Shown: positions 1 through 9,064, numbered from the stretch's first letter. The stretch is DNA of 64,000 nucleotides from Streptomyces sp. NBRC 110028 (GCF_001417735.1 NZ_BBUZ01000024.1:492094-556093), one strand, 5' to 3'. Numbers and translations: made by a program. The notes: generated by a model from the letters alone, not told the origin.

Positions 1-226
1 CGGCGCGGACGCGCTCGTGGTGCTCGTCCTCGCCGCAACTCTCGCGCTGGCCGTCGCGGATCTGTCCGGGATGAGCAAGGCCGAGACGGAGCGCATCTGG
101 CTGCCGTTCGTGCTCTGGCTGCTGCCCTCCGCCGCGCTGCTGCCCGCCCGCGACCTGCGCCGTTGGCTGGCGGCGCAGGCGGGACTGGCGCTGCTGGTGA
201 ACCATCTGCTGCTGACCGGCTGGTGA
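1..226 (+). CDS. C-terminal end of a polytopic membrane protein (5' end outside window)
   Basis: The frame is open from the first bases to a TGA at 224-226, leaving about 74 visible residues. Hydrophobic stretches (around VVLVLAATLALAV, FVLWLLPSAALL and the final GLALLVNHLLLTGW) are separated by a short polar loop containing KAETERIW, so this is the tail of an integral membrane protein with the last two or three helices. The loop resembles that of large actinobacterial membrane proteins of glycosyltransferase-like type, but too little is present to assign a function. The GTG at 17 is an internal codon, not a start. The stop is about 100 bases upstream of the next gene on the same strand, with a separate promoter likely between them. 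Confidence 0.6.
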   Translation, partial: GADALVVLVLAATLALAVADLSGMSKAETERIWLPFVLWLLPSAALLPARDLRRWLAAQAGLALLVNHLLLTGW

Positions 227-260
227 CTGTCGGTCGATGAGTGGCCGATGTGAAGAGCAG

Positions 261-279
261 GTGATACTTCTGTGATACT
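261..279 (+). promoter_or_regulatory. direct repeat GTGATACT and candidate promoter
   Basis: GTGATACT occurs at 261-268 and again at 272-279, 11 bases apart, one helical turn. The second copy contains GATACT, a plausible -10 element, with TGAAGA at 251-256 as a weak -35 at 18-base spacing. It precedes the deacetylase-like gene by about 45 bases. Inference only: it could be a promoter with a paired activator or repressor site. Confidence 0.3.
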
Positions 280-322
280 GAGCGGGGCACACCACTGAAC
301 CGTTGCCAGGGGGCGGGACCCG

Positions 323-376
323 TTGAAGGCGTTGAAGACCTTGAAGGCATCGCAGTCCTTGAAGGCGTTGAAAGCA
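323..376 (+). repeat. degenerate 9-bp tandem repeat at the start of the deacetylase gene
   Basis: Six 9-base units based on TTGAAGGCG cover the first 18 codons; TTGAAG recurs at 323, 332, 341, 359 and 368. They encode an LKA/LKT-type basic peptide ahead of the membrane segment and offer several in-phase TTG start codons. Unit gain or loss would keep the frame. Confidence 0.6.
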
Positions 377-1651
377 TTATCGGCGCGGAACGCCTATGGC
401 GTGGCCGCGCCCCTGGGAGCGCTCGCGGCCGTGGCCGTGGTGGTGGCGCTGCTCATCGCCCTGACCTCGCCGGGCGATACGAGCGGCGCGGTGGACGGCA
501 GCGTCCAGGCCGCCGCGCCCGTACCGCGAGCCGACAAGATCCCCAAGGGCGCCAAGAAGAAGAACAAGTACGCCGACTGGGACGGCGTGGTGAAGGTGAT
601 CGGGGACGGCTCCACGGCCTACACCGGCCCCCAGCCCCACCAGCCGAAGATCAAGAAACTGAAGCCCGGGGAGAAGCCCCCGCAGTTCGTGGTCTTCTCC
701 TGGGACGGCGCGCTGGAGAACAACGACCACCTGTTCTCCCGCTTCCGCAAGGTCGCCGAGGAAACCGACGCCAATATGACGTTCTTCCTCAGCGGCATGT
801 ATCTGCTGCCCAAGTACAAGAGCGACCTCTATCGGCCGCCGATGCACAAGCCGGGCTCGGCCGCCATATCCTTCCCCACCGACGAGCACATTCGCGAGAC
901 GCTGGAGCAGCTGCGCGAGGCGTGGCGGGAGGGCAATGAGATCGGCTCGCACTTCAACGGGCACTTCTGCGGGCCCAAGGGCGGCGGCGAGTGGAGCACC
1001 GAGCAGTGGAAGAGCGAGGCCGAGCAGGCGTACTCGTTCGTGGAGCACTGGAAGACCAATACGGGTTTCACCGAGATCGAGCCGCTGCCCTTCGACTACG
1101 ACGAGGAACTGGTCGGCGGCCGCGCCCCCTGTCTCGAAGGGCAGAAGAATCTGATCCCGGCCATCAAGGCGCTGGGCTGGCGCTACGACGCGAGTTCTCC
1201 GGGCGACTTCCAGATCTGGCCGTCCAAAATCGACGGAATCTGGAACTTCCCGCTGCAGCTGGTGCCGTATCCGGAGAGCGAGAAGCAGGTCCTCTCCATG
1301 GACTTCAACTTCCTCTACAACCAGTCCGGCGACAGCACCGAGGGCGATCCGGCGAAGTACGCCGAATGGGAGCGGCTGACCCGCGAGGGCTATCTGAACG
1401 GTTTCGAGCGCGTCTACAACGGCAGCCGGGCACCGCTGTTCATCGGCAACCACTTCGAGACCTGGAACGGCGGCATCTATATGCAGGCCGTCGAAGACGT
1501 GATGCGCAGCGTGTGCACGCGCCAGGGTGTGCGGTGCGTATCGTTCAAGCAGCTCGCCGACTGGCTGGACGCGCAGGACCCGAAGGTCCTGGAGAAGCTG
1601 CGGATGCTCGACCCGGCGGAATCGCCGGACTGGTCGACGTACACGAAGTAA
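323..1651 (+). CDS. secreted or membrane-anchored NodB-like polysaccharide deacetylase family protein
   Basis: The 442-residue protein has a basic N terminus, one hydrophobic segment at about residues 29-49 (signal anchor or signal peptide) and an extracytoplasmic domain. Within it, FSWDG (near residue 123) matches the position of the NodB motif 1 aspartate, and SHFNGH (about residue 213) gives the HxxxH zinc-binding motif 2, so it belongs to the glycoside hydrolase/deacetylase superfamily. The substrate is unknown, perhaps a cell-wall or exopolysaccharide. The TTG start at 323 follows AGGGGG at 308-313. Other in-frame TTG codons at 332, 341, 359 and 368 arise from a degenerate 9-base repeat. 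Codon 19 (377-379) is TTA, so translation should need the bldA leucyl-tRNA. A strong terminator follows. Confidence 0.75.
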   Translation: MKALKTLKASQSLKALKALSARNAYGVAAPLGALAAVAVVVALLIALTSPGDTSGAVDGSVQAAAPVPRADKIPKGAKKKNKYADWDGVVKVIGDGSTAYTGPQPHQPKIKKLKPGEKPPQFVVFSWDGALENNDHLFSRFRKVAEETDANMTFFLSGMYLLPKYKSDLYRPPMHKPGSAAISFPTDEHIRETLEQLREAWREGNEIGSHFNGHFCGPKGGGEWSTEQWKSEAEQAYSFVEHWKTNTGFTEIEPLPFDYDEELVGGRAPCLEGQKNLIPAIKALGWRYDASSPGDFQIWPSKIDGIWNFPLQLVPYPESEKQVLSMDFNFLYNQSGDSTEGDPAKYAEWERLTREGYLNGFERVYNGSRAPLFIGNHFETWNGGIYMQAVEDVMRSVCTRQGVRCVSFKQLADWLDAQDPKVLEKLRMLDPAESPDWSTYTK

Positions 1652-1670
1652 GTATTCGCAGATAACAGCG

Positions 1671-1716
1671 GGCCCGGCCCGGTCGCGTTCCGTCGACGCG
1701 ACCGGGCCGGGCCTTT
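1671..1716. terminator. bidirectional intrinsic terminator
   Basis: A perfect 17-bp inverted repeat (arms 1671-1687 and 1697-1713, 9-base loop) lies between the convergent deacetylase and penicillin-binding protein genes and is followed by TTT on the plus strand. It can serve both genes. Confidence 0.85.
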
Positions 1717-1727
1717 ACATATCCCGG

Positions 1728-3761
1728 CTACTTCTTCCCGGCGCCCGCCATGTAGCGCGTCCAGATGTCCAGGGGGTAGGTGTCGCTCGCCTTTCCGGTG
1801 GCGTCTCCGCCCATTCCCTTGAGCGGCAGCAATTCCTGGGTCTTGGGGTCCACCCGCGCCAGGGACACGGCCGTGGACACCTCGTCGGTGTAGCCCACGA
1901 ACCAGGACGAGGTGCCGTCCTGCGCCGTGCCCGTCTTACCGGCCGTATCGGTCCCGACCGCGGCCGCTTCCTGCCCGGTGCCGCTCTGGACCGCGCCGTG
2001 CAGCGCGTCGTCCACCTGCGCCGCGACCTCGGCGGTGAACGCCTGCTTGGCGCGGTCCTTGCGCAGGGCGAGCTTCTCGCCGTTACGGGTCAGTCCGCTC
2101 ACCGAGTACGGCGGCACATGGGTGCCGTCCGCGGTGAACGTCGCATAGGCGCTGGCCATGCGGATGGAGCTGGGGGTCGCGGTGCCGAGCGAGAACATGG
2201 GCACCCGGGCGCCGAAACTGCTGGGCAACAGCCCCGCGTCGATGGCGGCCTGGCGGACCCGGTCGAGGCCGACGTCCATGCCGAGCTGCATCATCGGGGT
2301 GTTGATGGACTGCACGATCGCCTGGCGCAGGCTGACCTGCCCATAGGACCGCTCGCCGTCGTTCTCGCCCCGCACGATCTTGCCGCCGCGGTCCCAGTAG
2401 GGCCCCTCGGGGGTCCTCACGGCGACCTTGTTGTCGCCGTCGTAGAGCGTGGTGGGGGCGACGGGCGTGCGAGGGCTGTCGCGCTCCTTGAGCACGCCGT
2501 CGCGCAGGGCCGCCGCGTAGACGAAGGGCGTGAAGGCGGTGCCCGCCGGAACGGTGGAGGCGTTCGCGTCGTTGAAGCCCTGTTCCAGATAGCCGGGGCC
2601 GCCGTACAGCGCCTCGATGCGCCCGTTGGGCGTCACGGAGGCGGCGCCGATGCGCACGTACCGGTCCTCCTGGCGGTTCTTGGGGTCGAGACCGTCGCGG
2701 GTCTTCTTCACCGAAGCGGCGAGCGCCTTGACCTTCGCCTTCTCGAAGGTGGTGTGAATCTGATAGCCGCCCAGGTCGAAGTCGGCGTCGGAGATGGCGG
2801 TATGGGAACTCACATACGCCTTCGCGGTCTCCACCAGATAGCCGACCTGTCCGGTGAGCCCCGCCGGCCGGGGCGCCTGCTGGGGCTGGGGGAACGTGGT
2901 GTACTTCGCCCGCTCGGCTTTGGAGAGCTTTCCGATGTCGACCATCCGGTCCAGCACCCATTTCCAGCGCTCGACCGCCCGTTTGTGGTTCTTCGCGCTG
3001 AGCGTCGGGTCGAAGGTTCCGGCGCCCTTGAGCAGCGAGGCGAGCATCGCGCCCTCACTCGCGTCGAGCCGGGAGACATCCTTGCCGTAGTACGCGTAGG
3101 AGGCCCGCTGAATGCCGTAGGTGCCACGCCCGAACCAGCTGGTGTTCAGATAGCGCTGGAGAATCTCCTGCTTGCTCATCCGGTCGTCGAGCTTGATGGC
3201 CATGAACATCTCGGTGAGCTTGCGGGAGAACGTCTGGCGCTGATTCAGATAGGCGTTCTTCACATACTGCTGGGTGATGGTCGAGCCGCCCTGCGTCTCA
3301 CCGCCCGTCACCATCCTGGTCACGGCGCGCATCAGACCGCTCGGGGAGACACCGCTGTCCGAGTAGAAACTCGCGTTCTCGGCGGCGAGGATCGCCCACT
3401 GGACCTTTTCCGGCACCTTGGACAACGGCACCTCCTGACGGTTCACCGGGCCCGTGCGGGCCATCTCGGAACCGTCGGCCCAGTAGTAGACGTTGTCCTG
3501 CTGGGTGGCGAAATCGTTGAGGTTCTTGGGGATGTCGGTCTGCATGTAGAGATAGCTCAGGACACCGGTGAGACTCCCGAGGCAGAACACGAAGAGGAGG
3601 CCCACCTGACGCCACGACGGCAGCCACCTCCGCGCACCCTGCCTCCCCGCCCGGGGGTAGTCGAGCCGGATATGACGGGCCGCCCAGCGACGCAACTGCA
3701 TCCCCCGGCCGACCGACGACGGCGGCGGCTTACGGTGTGCGTTACGGCGGTGCTTCCCCAT
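1728..3761 (-). CDS. class A penicillin-binding protein with altered transpeptidase SxxK motif
   Basis: Bifunctional peptidoglycan synthase of the outer membrane face, 677 residues from ATG 3761 (GTG 3785 is an alternative). A basic cytoplasmic tail is followed by one membrane helix (about residues 53-73). The GT51 glycosyltransferase domain is intact: AILAAENASFY carries the catalytic glutamate (E128; the usual following Asp is Asn) and GGSTITQQ is perfect. In the transpeptidase domain SxN (QSINTP) and KTG (AGKTGTAQ) are present, but the SxxK box reads TAFT (residues 408-411, bases 2529-2540) in an otherwise standard context (PAGTAFTPFVYAAAL). The nucleophile Ser and the general-base Lys are both Thr, so crosslinking activity is doubtful; the protein may act mainly as a glycosyltransferase. 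It is monocistronic, with a terminator immediately downstream. Confidence 0.88.
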   Translation of the reverse strand: MGKHRRNAHRKPPPSSVGRGMQLRRWAARHIRLDYPRAGRQGARRWLPSWRQVGLLFVFCLGSLTGVLSYLYMQTDIPKNLNDFATQQDNVYYWADGSEMARTGPVNRQEVPLSKVPEKVQWAILAAENASFYSDSGVSPSGLMRAVTRMVTGGETQGGSTITQQYVKNAYLNQRQTFSRKLTEMFMAIKLDDRMSKQEILQRYLNTSWFGRGTYGIQRASYAYYGKDVSRLDASEGAMLASLLKGAGTFDPTLSAKNHKRAVERWKWVLDRMVDIGKLSKAERAKYTTFPQPQQAPRPAGLTGQVGYLVETAKAYVSSHTAISDADFDLGGYQIHTTFEKAKVKALAASVKKTRDGLDPKNRQEDRYVRIGAASVTPNGRIEALYGGPGYLEQGFNDANASTVPAGTAFTPFVYAAALRDGVLKERDSPRTPVAPTTLYDGDNKVAVRTPEGPYWDRGGKIVRGENDGERSYGQVSLRQAIVQSINTPMMQLGMDVGLDRVRQAAIDAGLLPSSFGARVPMFSLGTATPSSIRMASAYATFTADGTHVPPYSVSGLTRNGEKLALRKDRAKQAFTAEVAAQVDDALHGAVQSGTGQEAAAVGTDTAGKTGTAQDGTSSWFVGYTDEVSTAVSLARVDPKTQELLPLKGMGGDATGKASDTYPLDIWTRYMAGAGKK

Positions 3762-4126
3762 GGCATTGTCGCTGCTGCCCAGCACGTGTGTTCCCCCACG
3801 CTCGCTCCGCGCGCGGGCGCGGCACAAAGGTGTGATCTTCCATCCCCCCAGACCACACGACCTTATTCTCCCTTCCGAACATCTGTCGCCACAGGGCCCC
3901 AAAATTTTGTAACAGTGCTGATATTCCGCAACTCAGCGCGCGGCCACGGCCGTCGGAGCCGGTGACGGCGGATGGCGGGCGGGGTCCAGCGGCACGCGGA
4001 GGCGGCGTGCGGAGGGGCGTAACGTGATCCCCCGAAGCTCAAATGAACCTCTGAACCGCGAGTGCCGTGGATTCGTCCTTCTTCCCGCGGGTCATGACCA
4101 GCACGACGGCACACGAAGGGGGAGCC
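3762..4126. other. divergent intergenic region
   Basis: These 365 bases separate the divergent PBP and DUF692 genes and should hold both promoters. The only structure I see is an AT-only core palindrome (CAAAATTTTG, 3900-3909), unusual in such GC-rich DNA. I see no convincing -35/-10 pair and no small gene. Confidence 0.4.
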
Positions 4127-5461
4127 ATGTCGCGCCTCGGTACCGGAATCGGCTGGCGACCGGAAATCGCCGAGGACATCGCGCGCCTGCCCGGCATCGA
4201 CTGGGTGGAGGTCGTGGCCGAAAACGTCTGCCCCGGACATGTGCCGGACGCGCTGCTGCGGCTGCGCGAGCGCGGCACGACGGTGGTTCCGCACGGCGTC
4301 TCCCTCGGCCTCGGCGGCGCCGAGCGGCCGGACCCCGAGCGGCTGTCGGCCCTCGCCGAGCGGGCGGAGGCGCTGGGATCGCCCCTGGTCACGGAGCACA
4401 TCGCGTTCGTACGGGCCGGAGGGCCGCTCACCGGCTCGCCCGCCATCGAGGCCGGCCACCTGCTGCCCGTGCCGCGCACCCGGGACGCGCTGGACGTGCT
4501 GTGCGAGAACGTGAGGATCGCCCAGGAGGCGCTGCCGGTGCCGCTCGCGCTGGAGAACATCGCGGCGCTGATCTCCTGGCCCGGCGAGGAGATGACCGAG
4601 GGGCGGTTTCTGGCCGAACTGGTCGAGCGGACCGGCGTACGGCTGCTCATCGACGTCGCCAATCTGCACACCAACCACGTCAACCGGGGCGAGGACCCGG
4701 CCGAGGCGCTGGACGGGCTGCCGACCTCCGCGATCGCGTACGTCCATGTGGCGGGCGGCGTCGAGCGGGACGGGGTGTGGCACGACAGCCACGCCCACCC
4801 GGTGACGCGGCCGGTGCTCGACGTGCTCGCCGAGCTGTGCGCCCGTACGACGCCGCCCGGGGTGCTGCTGGAGCGGGACGAGGACTTCCCGGCGGCCGAG
4901 GAGCTGGCGGCCGAGCTGGACGCGATCCGCGCGGTGACGGCGGCCGGGGCGACGACCACCGCGACGACGGCCGCCGGGGCGGCGGCCACCGGGGCCGTGC
5001 CCGCGCCGGAGCACAGCCCGGGCGGACCGGGCATATCCGGTACCGGCGCAGCCCGGGAGCGGCTGGCGCGCGCCCAGACCGCCCTGCTGTCGTCGCTCGT
5101 CGCGGGCGCCCCGGCGCCGGAGGGCTTCGACCGGCAGCGGCTCGGGGTCCAGAGCCGGGCGCTGACGGCCAAGCGGGCCGGGGTGGTCGCCAAGGTCGCC
5201 CCCGAACTGCCGGAGATCCTGGGCGACGGCTACCGCCGGGCGTTCGAGCGGTACGCCGACGGCCGTCCCATGACCGGCGGCTACCGCCGCGACGCGATGG
5301 CGTTCGTCGAGCGGCTGCTGGCGGCCGACGAGGTGCGGGACACCGCGACGCGGCGACGGCTGACACTGTGGTGGCAGGAGCGCTCCGGGCCCGCCCCGCT
5401 GCCCTCGCACCCGCTGGCGCGCTTCGCCCGCCGGGCCCGGCTCGTGCTGAGCGGAGGGTGA
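4127..5461 (+). CDS. DUF692 (MNIO) multinuclear iron enzyme fused to a C-terminal partner-like domain
   Basis: Residues 3-265 of 444 form a DUF692 TIM barrel. Visible candidate metal ligands are E in VVAENV, H in [11 protein letters not shown] in TEHIAFVR, E in LENIAAL, D and H in [11 protein letters not shown] in YVHVAGG, D and H in DSHAHPV, and E in LLERDEDF. Family members (MbnB, TglH) use a multi-iron centre to oxidise cysteines in ribosomal peptides. After an Ala/Thr/Gly-rich linker (265-300) comes a helical domain (300-444) resembling the DUF2063-type partner that is usually a separate protein. ATG 4127 is chosen for the AAGGGGGAG just upstream; ATG 4094 is possible. The gene is followed by a TIGR04222-like membrane protein, a recurrent neighbour of DUF692. 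I see no separate precursor peptide gene. Confidence 0.8.
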   Translation: MSRLGTGIGWRPEIAEDIARLPGIDWVEVVAENVCPGHVPDALLRLRERGTTVVPHGVSLGLGGAERPDPERLSALAERAEALGSPLVTEHIAFVRAGGPLTGSPAIEAGHLLPVPRTRDALDVLCENVRIAQEALPVPLALENIAALISWPGEEMTEGRFLAELVERTGVRLLIDVANLHTNHVNRGEDPAEALDGLPTSAIAYVHVAGGVERDGVWHDSHAHPVTRPVLDVLAELCARTTPPGVLLERDEDFPAAEELAAELDAIRAVTAAGATTTATTAAGAAATGAVPAPEHSPGGPGISGTGAARERLARAQTALLSSLVAGAPAPEGFDRQRLGVQSRALTAKRAGVVAKVAPELPEILGDGYRRAFERYADGRPMTGGYRRDAMAFVERLLAADEVRDTATRRRLTLWWQERSGPAPLPSHPLARFARRARLVLSGG

Positions 5462-5555
5462 GCGCGGTGTGAGGTAATGGCCGCTACAGGCCCCCGAATC
5501 GCGCATTTCGCGAAATCTCTGGTGCGGAACCGGTCGGGTCCAGTAGAACTCGGCC

Positions 5556-6362
5556 ATGTTGTGGGTCCTGTTCCTGCTCGTCGCATGGTGCTCGGCGGTG
5601 GCCGGCTGCGCCCGCCTGTGCCTCGCCGCGGTCGCGGCCGCCCAGCCGATGGACGCCGGTCCGGAGCCGGAGGGGCAGGCCCTGACCCTGTACGAGGCGG
5701 CGTTCCTGGCCGGAGGGCCGCGGCGGGTCGCCGATCTCGCCCTGGTGTCGATGTCCCGTGAGCGCCGGCTGCTGCTCGCCCACACCGGCTGGGTCACCGT
5801 CGTGGACCCGGACGGCCGGGACGACGTCGAACGCGCGGCCATCGCCGCGATCGGCCCGCTGGGCCAGTCCCCCGTGCCGCCGGTCCGCACCGCGCTGGCC
5901 GACGCCGACCCGGTGCGGGCGCTGGCCGACCGGCTGGTGGCGGCGGGCCTCGCGGTGCCCGCGGGGGCGCGGGCGAACGTGGCGGCCGCGGTGCGGCAGG
6001 TGCGGCTGGCGTGCGTCGTGGTCCTGCTGACCGGGGTGGTCGCGCTGCTGATGGTGCCGCCCGCGTCGGGCCCGGGGCCGGCCCTGGCGTGGTTCGCGCT
6101 GCCGCTGCTCCTCACGACGGGCTGTCTGGTCATCGCGCGGGTCGAGGTGCACCCGTACTCGCCCTGGGCCTCCCCCACCGGGCAGCGGCTGCTGGGCCGC
6201 ATCGATGTGCCGCCGCGGCGGCCCGTCGCCCAGCGCGCCGGGGGCGGGGCCGACGAGGAGCACGACGACGGCGAGTTACTCACCGCGCTCGCCGTCCACG
6301 GCACCGTCGCCCTGCCCGATCCGGCGCTGCGCGCGGCGCTGAGGGCGCATTGGGGTCATTGA
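5556..6362 (+). CDS. TIGR04222-like membrane protein paired with the DUF692 enzyme
   Basis: The 268-residue protein starts with a hydrophobic helix (about residues 1-22, three cysteines) and has a helical hairpin near 155-200 (CVVVLLTGVVALLMV and ALPLLLTTGCLVIARV) with a cytoplasmic middle domain containing LYEAAFLAGGPRRVADLAL, typical of TIGR04222. Some members of this family end in Gly/Cys-rich tails thought to be modified by the neighbouring DUF692 enzyme. Here the tail after residue 200 is polar and has no cysteine, so a substrate role would have to rest on the N-terminal cysteines or on another protein. Codon 241 (6276-6278) is TTA, suggesting bldA dependence. It lies 94 bases after the DUF692 gene and is probably co-transcribed. 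Confidence 0.65.
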   Translation: MLWVLFLLVAWCSAVAGCARLCLAAVAAAQPMDAGPEPEGQALTLYEAAFLAGGPRRVADLALVSMSRERRLLLAHTGWVTVVDPDGRDDVERAAIAAIGPLGQSPVPPVRTALADADPVRALADRLVAAGLAVPAGARANVAAAVRQVRLACVVVLLTGVVALLMVPPASGPGPALAWFALPLLLTTGCLVIARVEVHPYSPWASPTGQRLLGRIDVPPRRPVAQRAGGGADEEHDDGELLTALAVHGTVALPDPALRAALRAHWGH

Positions 6363-6447
6363 CCCCGACACCGAGGCCCGGTGCTTTACATGGCCGATCG
6401 CCGCACCAAGTATCCCCTTTATCGCGCGATGTGCGGAGGGACGGCTT

Positions 6448-8232
6448 GTGAGAGCAGCAGCACTGTACGGCGTCCTCGGCCCGCTGTCCCTGTCCCTGGC
6501 CATGACCGCGCTGTTCGCCACCCCCGCCACCGGCAGACCGCTCGCCGCGCCGCCCGCGCGCCCCACCACGGCGTTCGCCGCCGGGGGCCCCGCGGTGAGC
6601 GGCGTCGCGGCGGCCGCGCCCGCCTGGTCCCCCTCGTTCGGCTCCCCCGCCTCCGCCGTGCTGGCCTCCCCCGCGCTGGCCGTGCCCCGGGGCGGCGCCG
6701 CCGAGGCCCGCGGGGTGGCGGTGGCGGCCCGGAAGGCGGCCGCCCGGGGCATCGCCTTCGGCCACTGCCCGCGTGGCGAGGAGCTGTCGTCCGGCGTGCG
6801 CTGCGGCACCGTATCCGTACCGCTGGACTACGCGCGGCCGCACGGCAAGCACATCCGCCTCACCGTCAGCCGGATCCGCGCCTCCGGCCCCGCGGCCCGG
6901 CGGCAGGGCGCGCTGGTCTACAACCCGGGCGGGCCGGGCGCGTCCAGCATGACGTTCCCCGAGTACGCCGCCGAGGACGCCTTCCACAAGACGGCCGCGG
7001 TCTACGACTTCGTCGGCTACGCGCCCCGCGGAGTCGGCCGTTCCGCTCCGGTGTCCTGCCGACGCCCGGCGGACTTCGCCAAGACGCCGACCAGCTCACC
7101 GCAGCACCCCTCCGCGGCGTATCTGCGGGCGATGGTGACGCGGGCGCGCGCCTACGCCCGGGGCTGTGCGCGCCGTACGGGGGCGGCCCTGCGGCACATC
7201 ACCACGCTCAACAACGCCCGTGACCTGGATGTGCTGCGCGCCGCGCTCGGCGAGAAGCGGCTGACCTTCGTGGGCGCCTCGTACGGCACGTACTACGGCG
7301 CCGTCTACGCGACGCTCTTCCCCCGCCATGTGCGCCGCATGGTGTTCGACAGCGTGGTCAACCCCGGCCCCTGGCAGATCTGGTACCGCAACAACCTCGA
7401 CCAGTCCCTGGCCTTCGAGCGGCGCTGGAGGGACTGGCGCCGCTGGGCCGCCCGGCACCACGCCGTCTACCACCTCGGCACCACCCCCGCCCGGGTGCTC
7501 GCCGCGTACCGGAAGGCGGCGCACCGCCTGGCGCGGAAACCCGCGGGCGGCCGCGTCGGCACCGGCGAGCTGCAGGACGCGTTCGTGCGGGCGGGCTACA
7601 ACGACGCCTACTGGGATCCCAGCGCGCGGGCCCTCTCCGCCTATCTGCGCGGCGATTCCCGGCCGCTGATCGAGCTGGCCGCGTCCGAGTCCGGGGACGC
7701 GGTGGCCGACGAGAACGGCAACGCCGTCTACACCGCCGTGGAGTGCAACGACGCGCCCTGGCCGCGCGACTGGGCGAGCTGGAGGCGGGAGAACACCGCC
7801 CTCGCGCGCCGCGCACCCTTCGAGACCTGGGACAACGTGGCGATGAACCTGCCCTGCGCCTACTGGCCGCTGGGGCACGACACCCCCATGGACGTGACCG
7901 CCCGGCCGGGGCTGCCTCCGGTGCTGCTGCTGGCGGCCGAACGGGACGCGGCCACCCCGTACGCGGGCGCCAGGGAGCTGTGGCGCAGGCTCCCCACCGC
8001 CTCCCTGGTGACCGAGCGGAAGGCCGGTACGCACGGCCTGTGGGGCGGCCCGAACGCCTGCGTCAACCGCAAGGTCGACACATACCTGCTGACCGGGAGG
8101 ACACCGGGCCGGACGGCCTACTGCGCGCCGCGCCCGGCGCCGGAGCCGCGCCCGGCGCCGATGCCCGAGTCCGGCAAGCAGCCCGCGCTGCCCGGCGCCC
8201 CGGGAGGGTCCGGGGCGCCCGGGATGAGGTGA
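6448..8232 (+). CDS. secreted alpha/beta hydrolase, tripeptidyl aminopeptidase (SlpD/SlpE) type
   Basis: A 594-residue exported serine peptidase-like protein. The GTG at 6448 follows GGAGGG with ideal spacing, and the first 30 residues form a signal peptide ending near ATPATG. The Ala/Pro-rich region to about residue 105 is a likely propeptide. The hydrolase fold shows the oxyanion segment NPGGPGASS, the nucleophile elbow GASYG (about residue 275), the aspartate in AAERDAATP (about 495) and the histidine in KAGTHGLWGG (about 530), followed by the TAP-like C-terminal region and a Pro-rich tail. Family members release N-terminal tripeptides from extracellular proteins. Its stop lies three bases from the convergent hemQ stop with no terminator between them. 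Confidence 0.88.
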   Translation: MRAAALYGVLGPLSLSLAMTALFATPATGRPLAAPPARPTTAFAAGGPAVSGVAAAAPAWSPSFGSPASAVLASPALAVPRGGAAEARGVAVAARKAAARGIAFGHCPRGEELSSGVRCGTVSVPLDYARPHGKHIRLTVSRIRASGPAARRQGALVYNPGGPGASSMTFPEYAAEDAFHKTAAVYDFVGYAPRGVGRSAPVSCRRPADFAKTPTSSPQHPSAAYLRAMVTRARAYARGCARRTGAALRHITTLNNARDLDVLRAALGEKRLTFVGASYGTYYGAVYATLFPRHVRRMVFDSVVNPGPWQIWYRNNLDQSLAFERRWRDWRRWAARHHAVYHLGTTPARVLAAYRKAAHRLARKPAGGRVGTGELQDAFVRAGYNDAYWDPSARALSAYLRGDSRPLIELAASESGDAVADENGNAVYTAVECNDAPWPRDWASWRRENTALARRAPFETWDNVAMNLPCAYWPLGHDTPMDVTARPGLPPVLLLAAERDAATPYAGARELWRRLPTASLVTERKAGTHGLWGGPNACVNRKVDTYLLTGRTPGRTAYCAPRPAPEPRPAPMPESGKQPALPGAPGGSGAPGMR

Positions 8233-8235
8233 CCG

Positions 8236-8988
8236 TCAGGCCAGGCCGGCGACCAGCTCGGAGACCGGCTTGCGGCGCCCGGTGTAGAACGGCACCTCCT
8301 CGCGCACATGACGGCGCGCCTCGGAGGCGCGCAGATGGCGCATCAGGTCGACGATCCGGTGCAGCTCGTCCGCCTCGAAGGCCAGGATCCACTCGTAGTC
8401 ACCGAGGGAGAACGACGCGACGGTGTTGGCGCGCACATCCGGGAAGCCGCGCGCCATCTTGCCGTGGTCCGCGAGCATCGTGCGGCGCTCCTCGTCGGGG
8501 AGGAGATACCAGTCGTAGGACCGCACGAAGGGGTAGACGCTGACGTAGTCGCGCGCGTGCTCGTCCGCGAGGAACGCGGGGATGTGCGACTTGTTGAACT
8601 CCGCCGGGCGGTGCAGCGCCATGTTCGACCAGACCGGCTCCAGGGCGCGGCCGAGCCGGGTGCGGCGGAACAGGTTGTACGCCTCCTGCAGGGCGTCGGA
8701 GGTCTCCGAATGCCACCAGATCATGACGTCCGCGTCCGCCCGCAGCCCGGAGAGGTCATAGGTGCCGCGCACGGTGACGTCCTTGGCGGCGAGCTGCGCG
8801 AACAGCTGCTCGACCTCGTCGGCGTAGCCGGTGCGGTCCTCCGGCAGCACATCGCGCAGCCGGAACACCGACCACAGGGTGTAGCGGATGACCTCGTTGA
8901 GGTCCTTGGCCTTCTTCCCGGCGTTGGGAGCCTTCGGGGACGGAGCGGTCTCGGGCGTGTCGGGGATCTCGGGAACAGCAGCAGTCAT
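8236..8988 (-). CDS. hemQ: coproheme decarboxylase HemQ/ChdC
   Basis: A 250-residue chlorite-dismutase-fold protein that converts coproheme III to haem b with peroxide, the last step of the coproporphyrin-dependent pathway used by actinobacteria. Characteristic segments are [11 protein letters not shown] near residue 36, [10 protein letters not shown] near 86, and [20 protein letters not shown] near 130, followed by [13 protein letters not shown]. The N-terminal 25 residues are Pro/Ala-rich and probably disordered. It lies 76 bases downstream of hemG on the same strand, so the two make one haem operon with the upstream IclR gene. Confidence 0.93.
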   Translation of the reverse strand: MTAAVPEIPDTPETAPSPKAPNAGKKAKDLNEVIRYTLWSVFRLRDVLPEDRTGYADEVEQLFAQLAAKDVTVRGTYDLSGLRADADVMIWWHSETSDALQEAYNLFRRTRLGRALEPVWSNMALHRPAEFNKSHIPAFLADEHARDYVSVYPFVRSYDWYLLPDEERRTMLADHGKMARGFPDVRANTVASFSLGDYEWILAFEADELHRIVDLMRHLRASEARRHVREEVPFYTGRRKPVSELVAGLA

Positions 8989-9064
8989 GGCTCCTATTCT
9001 CGCTCTCCGCCGTCGCCGCCCGCCGCCAGGGTCACCGTGAGCGGCTCAGGGGGTGTCCTGCCGA

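Noticed and set aside
3863..6304. 813-codon open frame on the minus strand
   Set aside because: It runs opposite the DUF692 and TIGR04222-like genes, is Arg/Ser/Pro-rich and has no family similarity; it is a GC-rich shadow.
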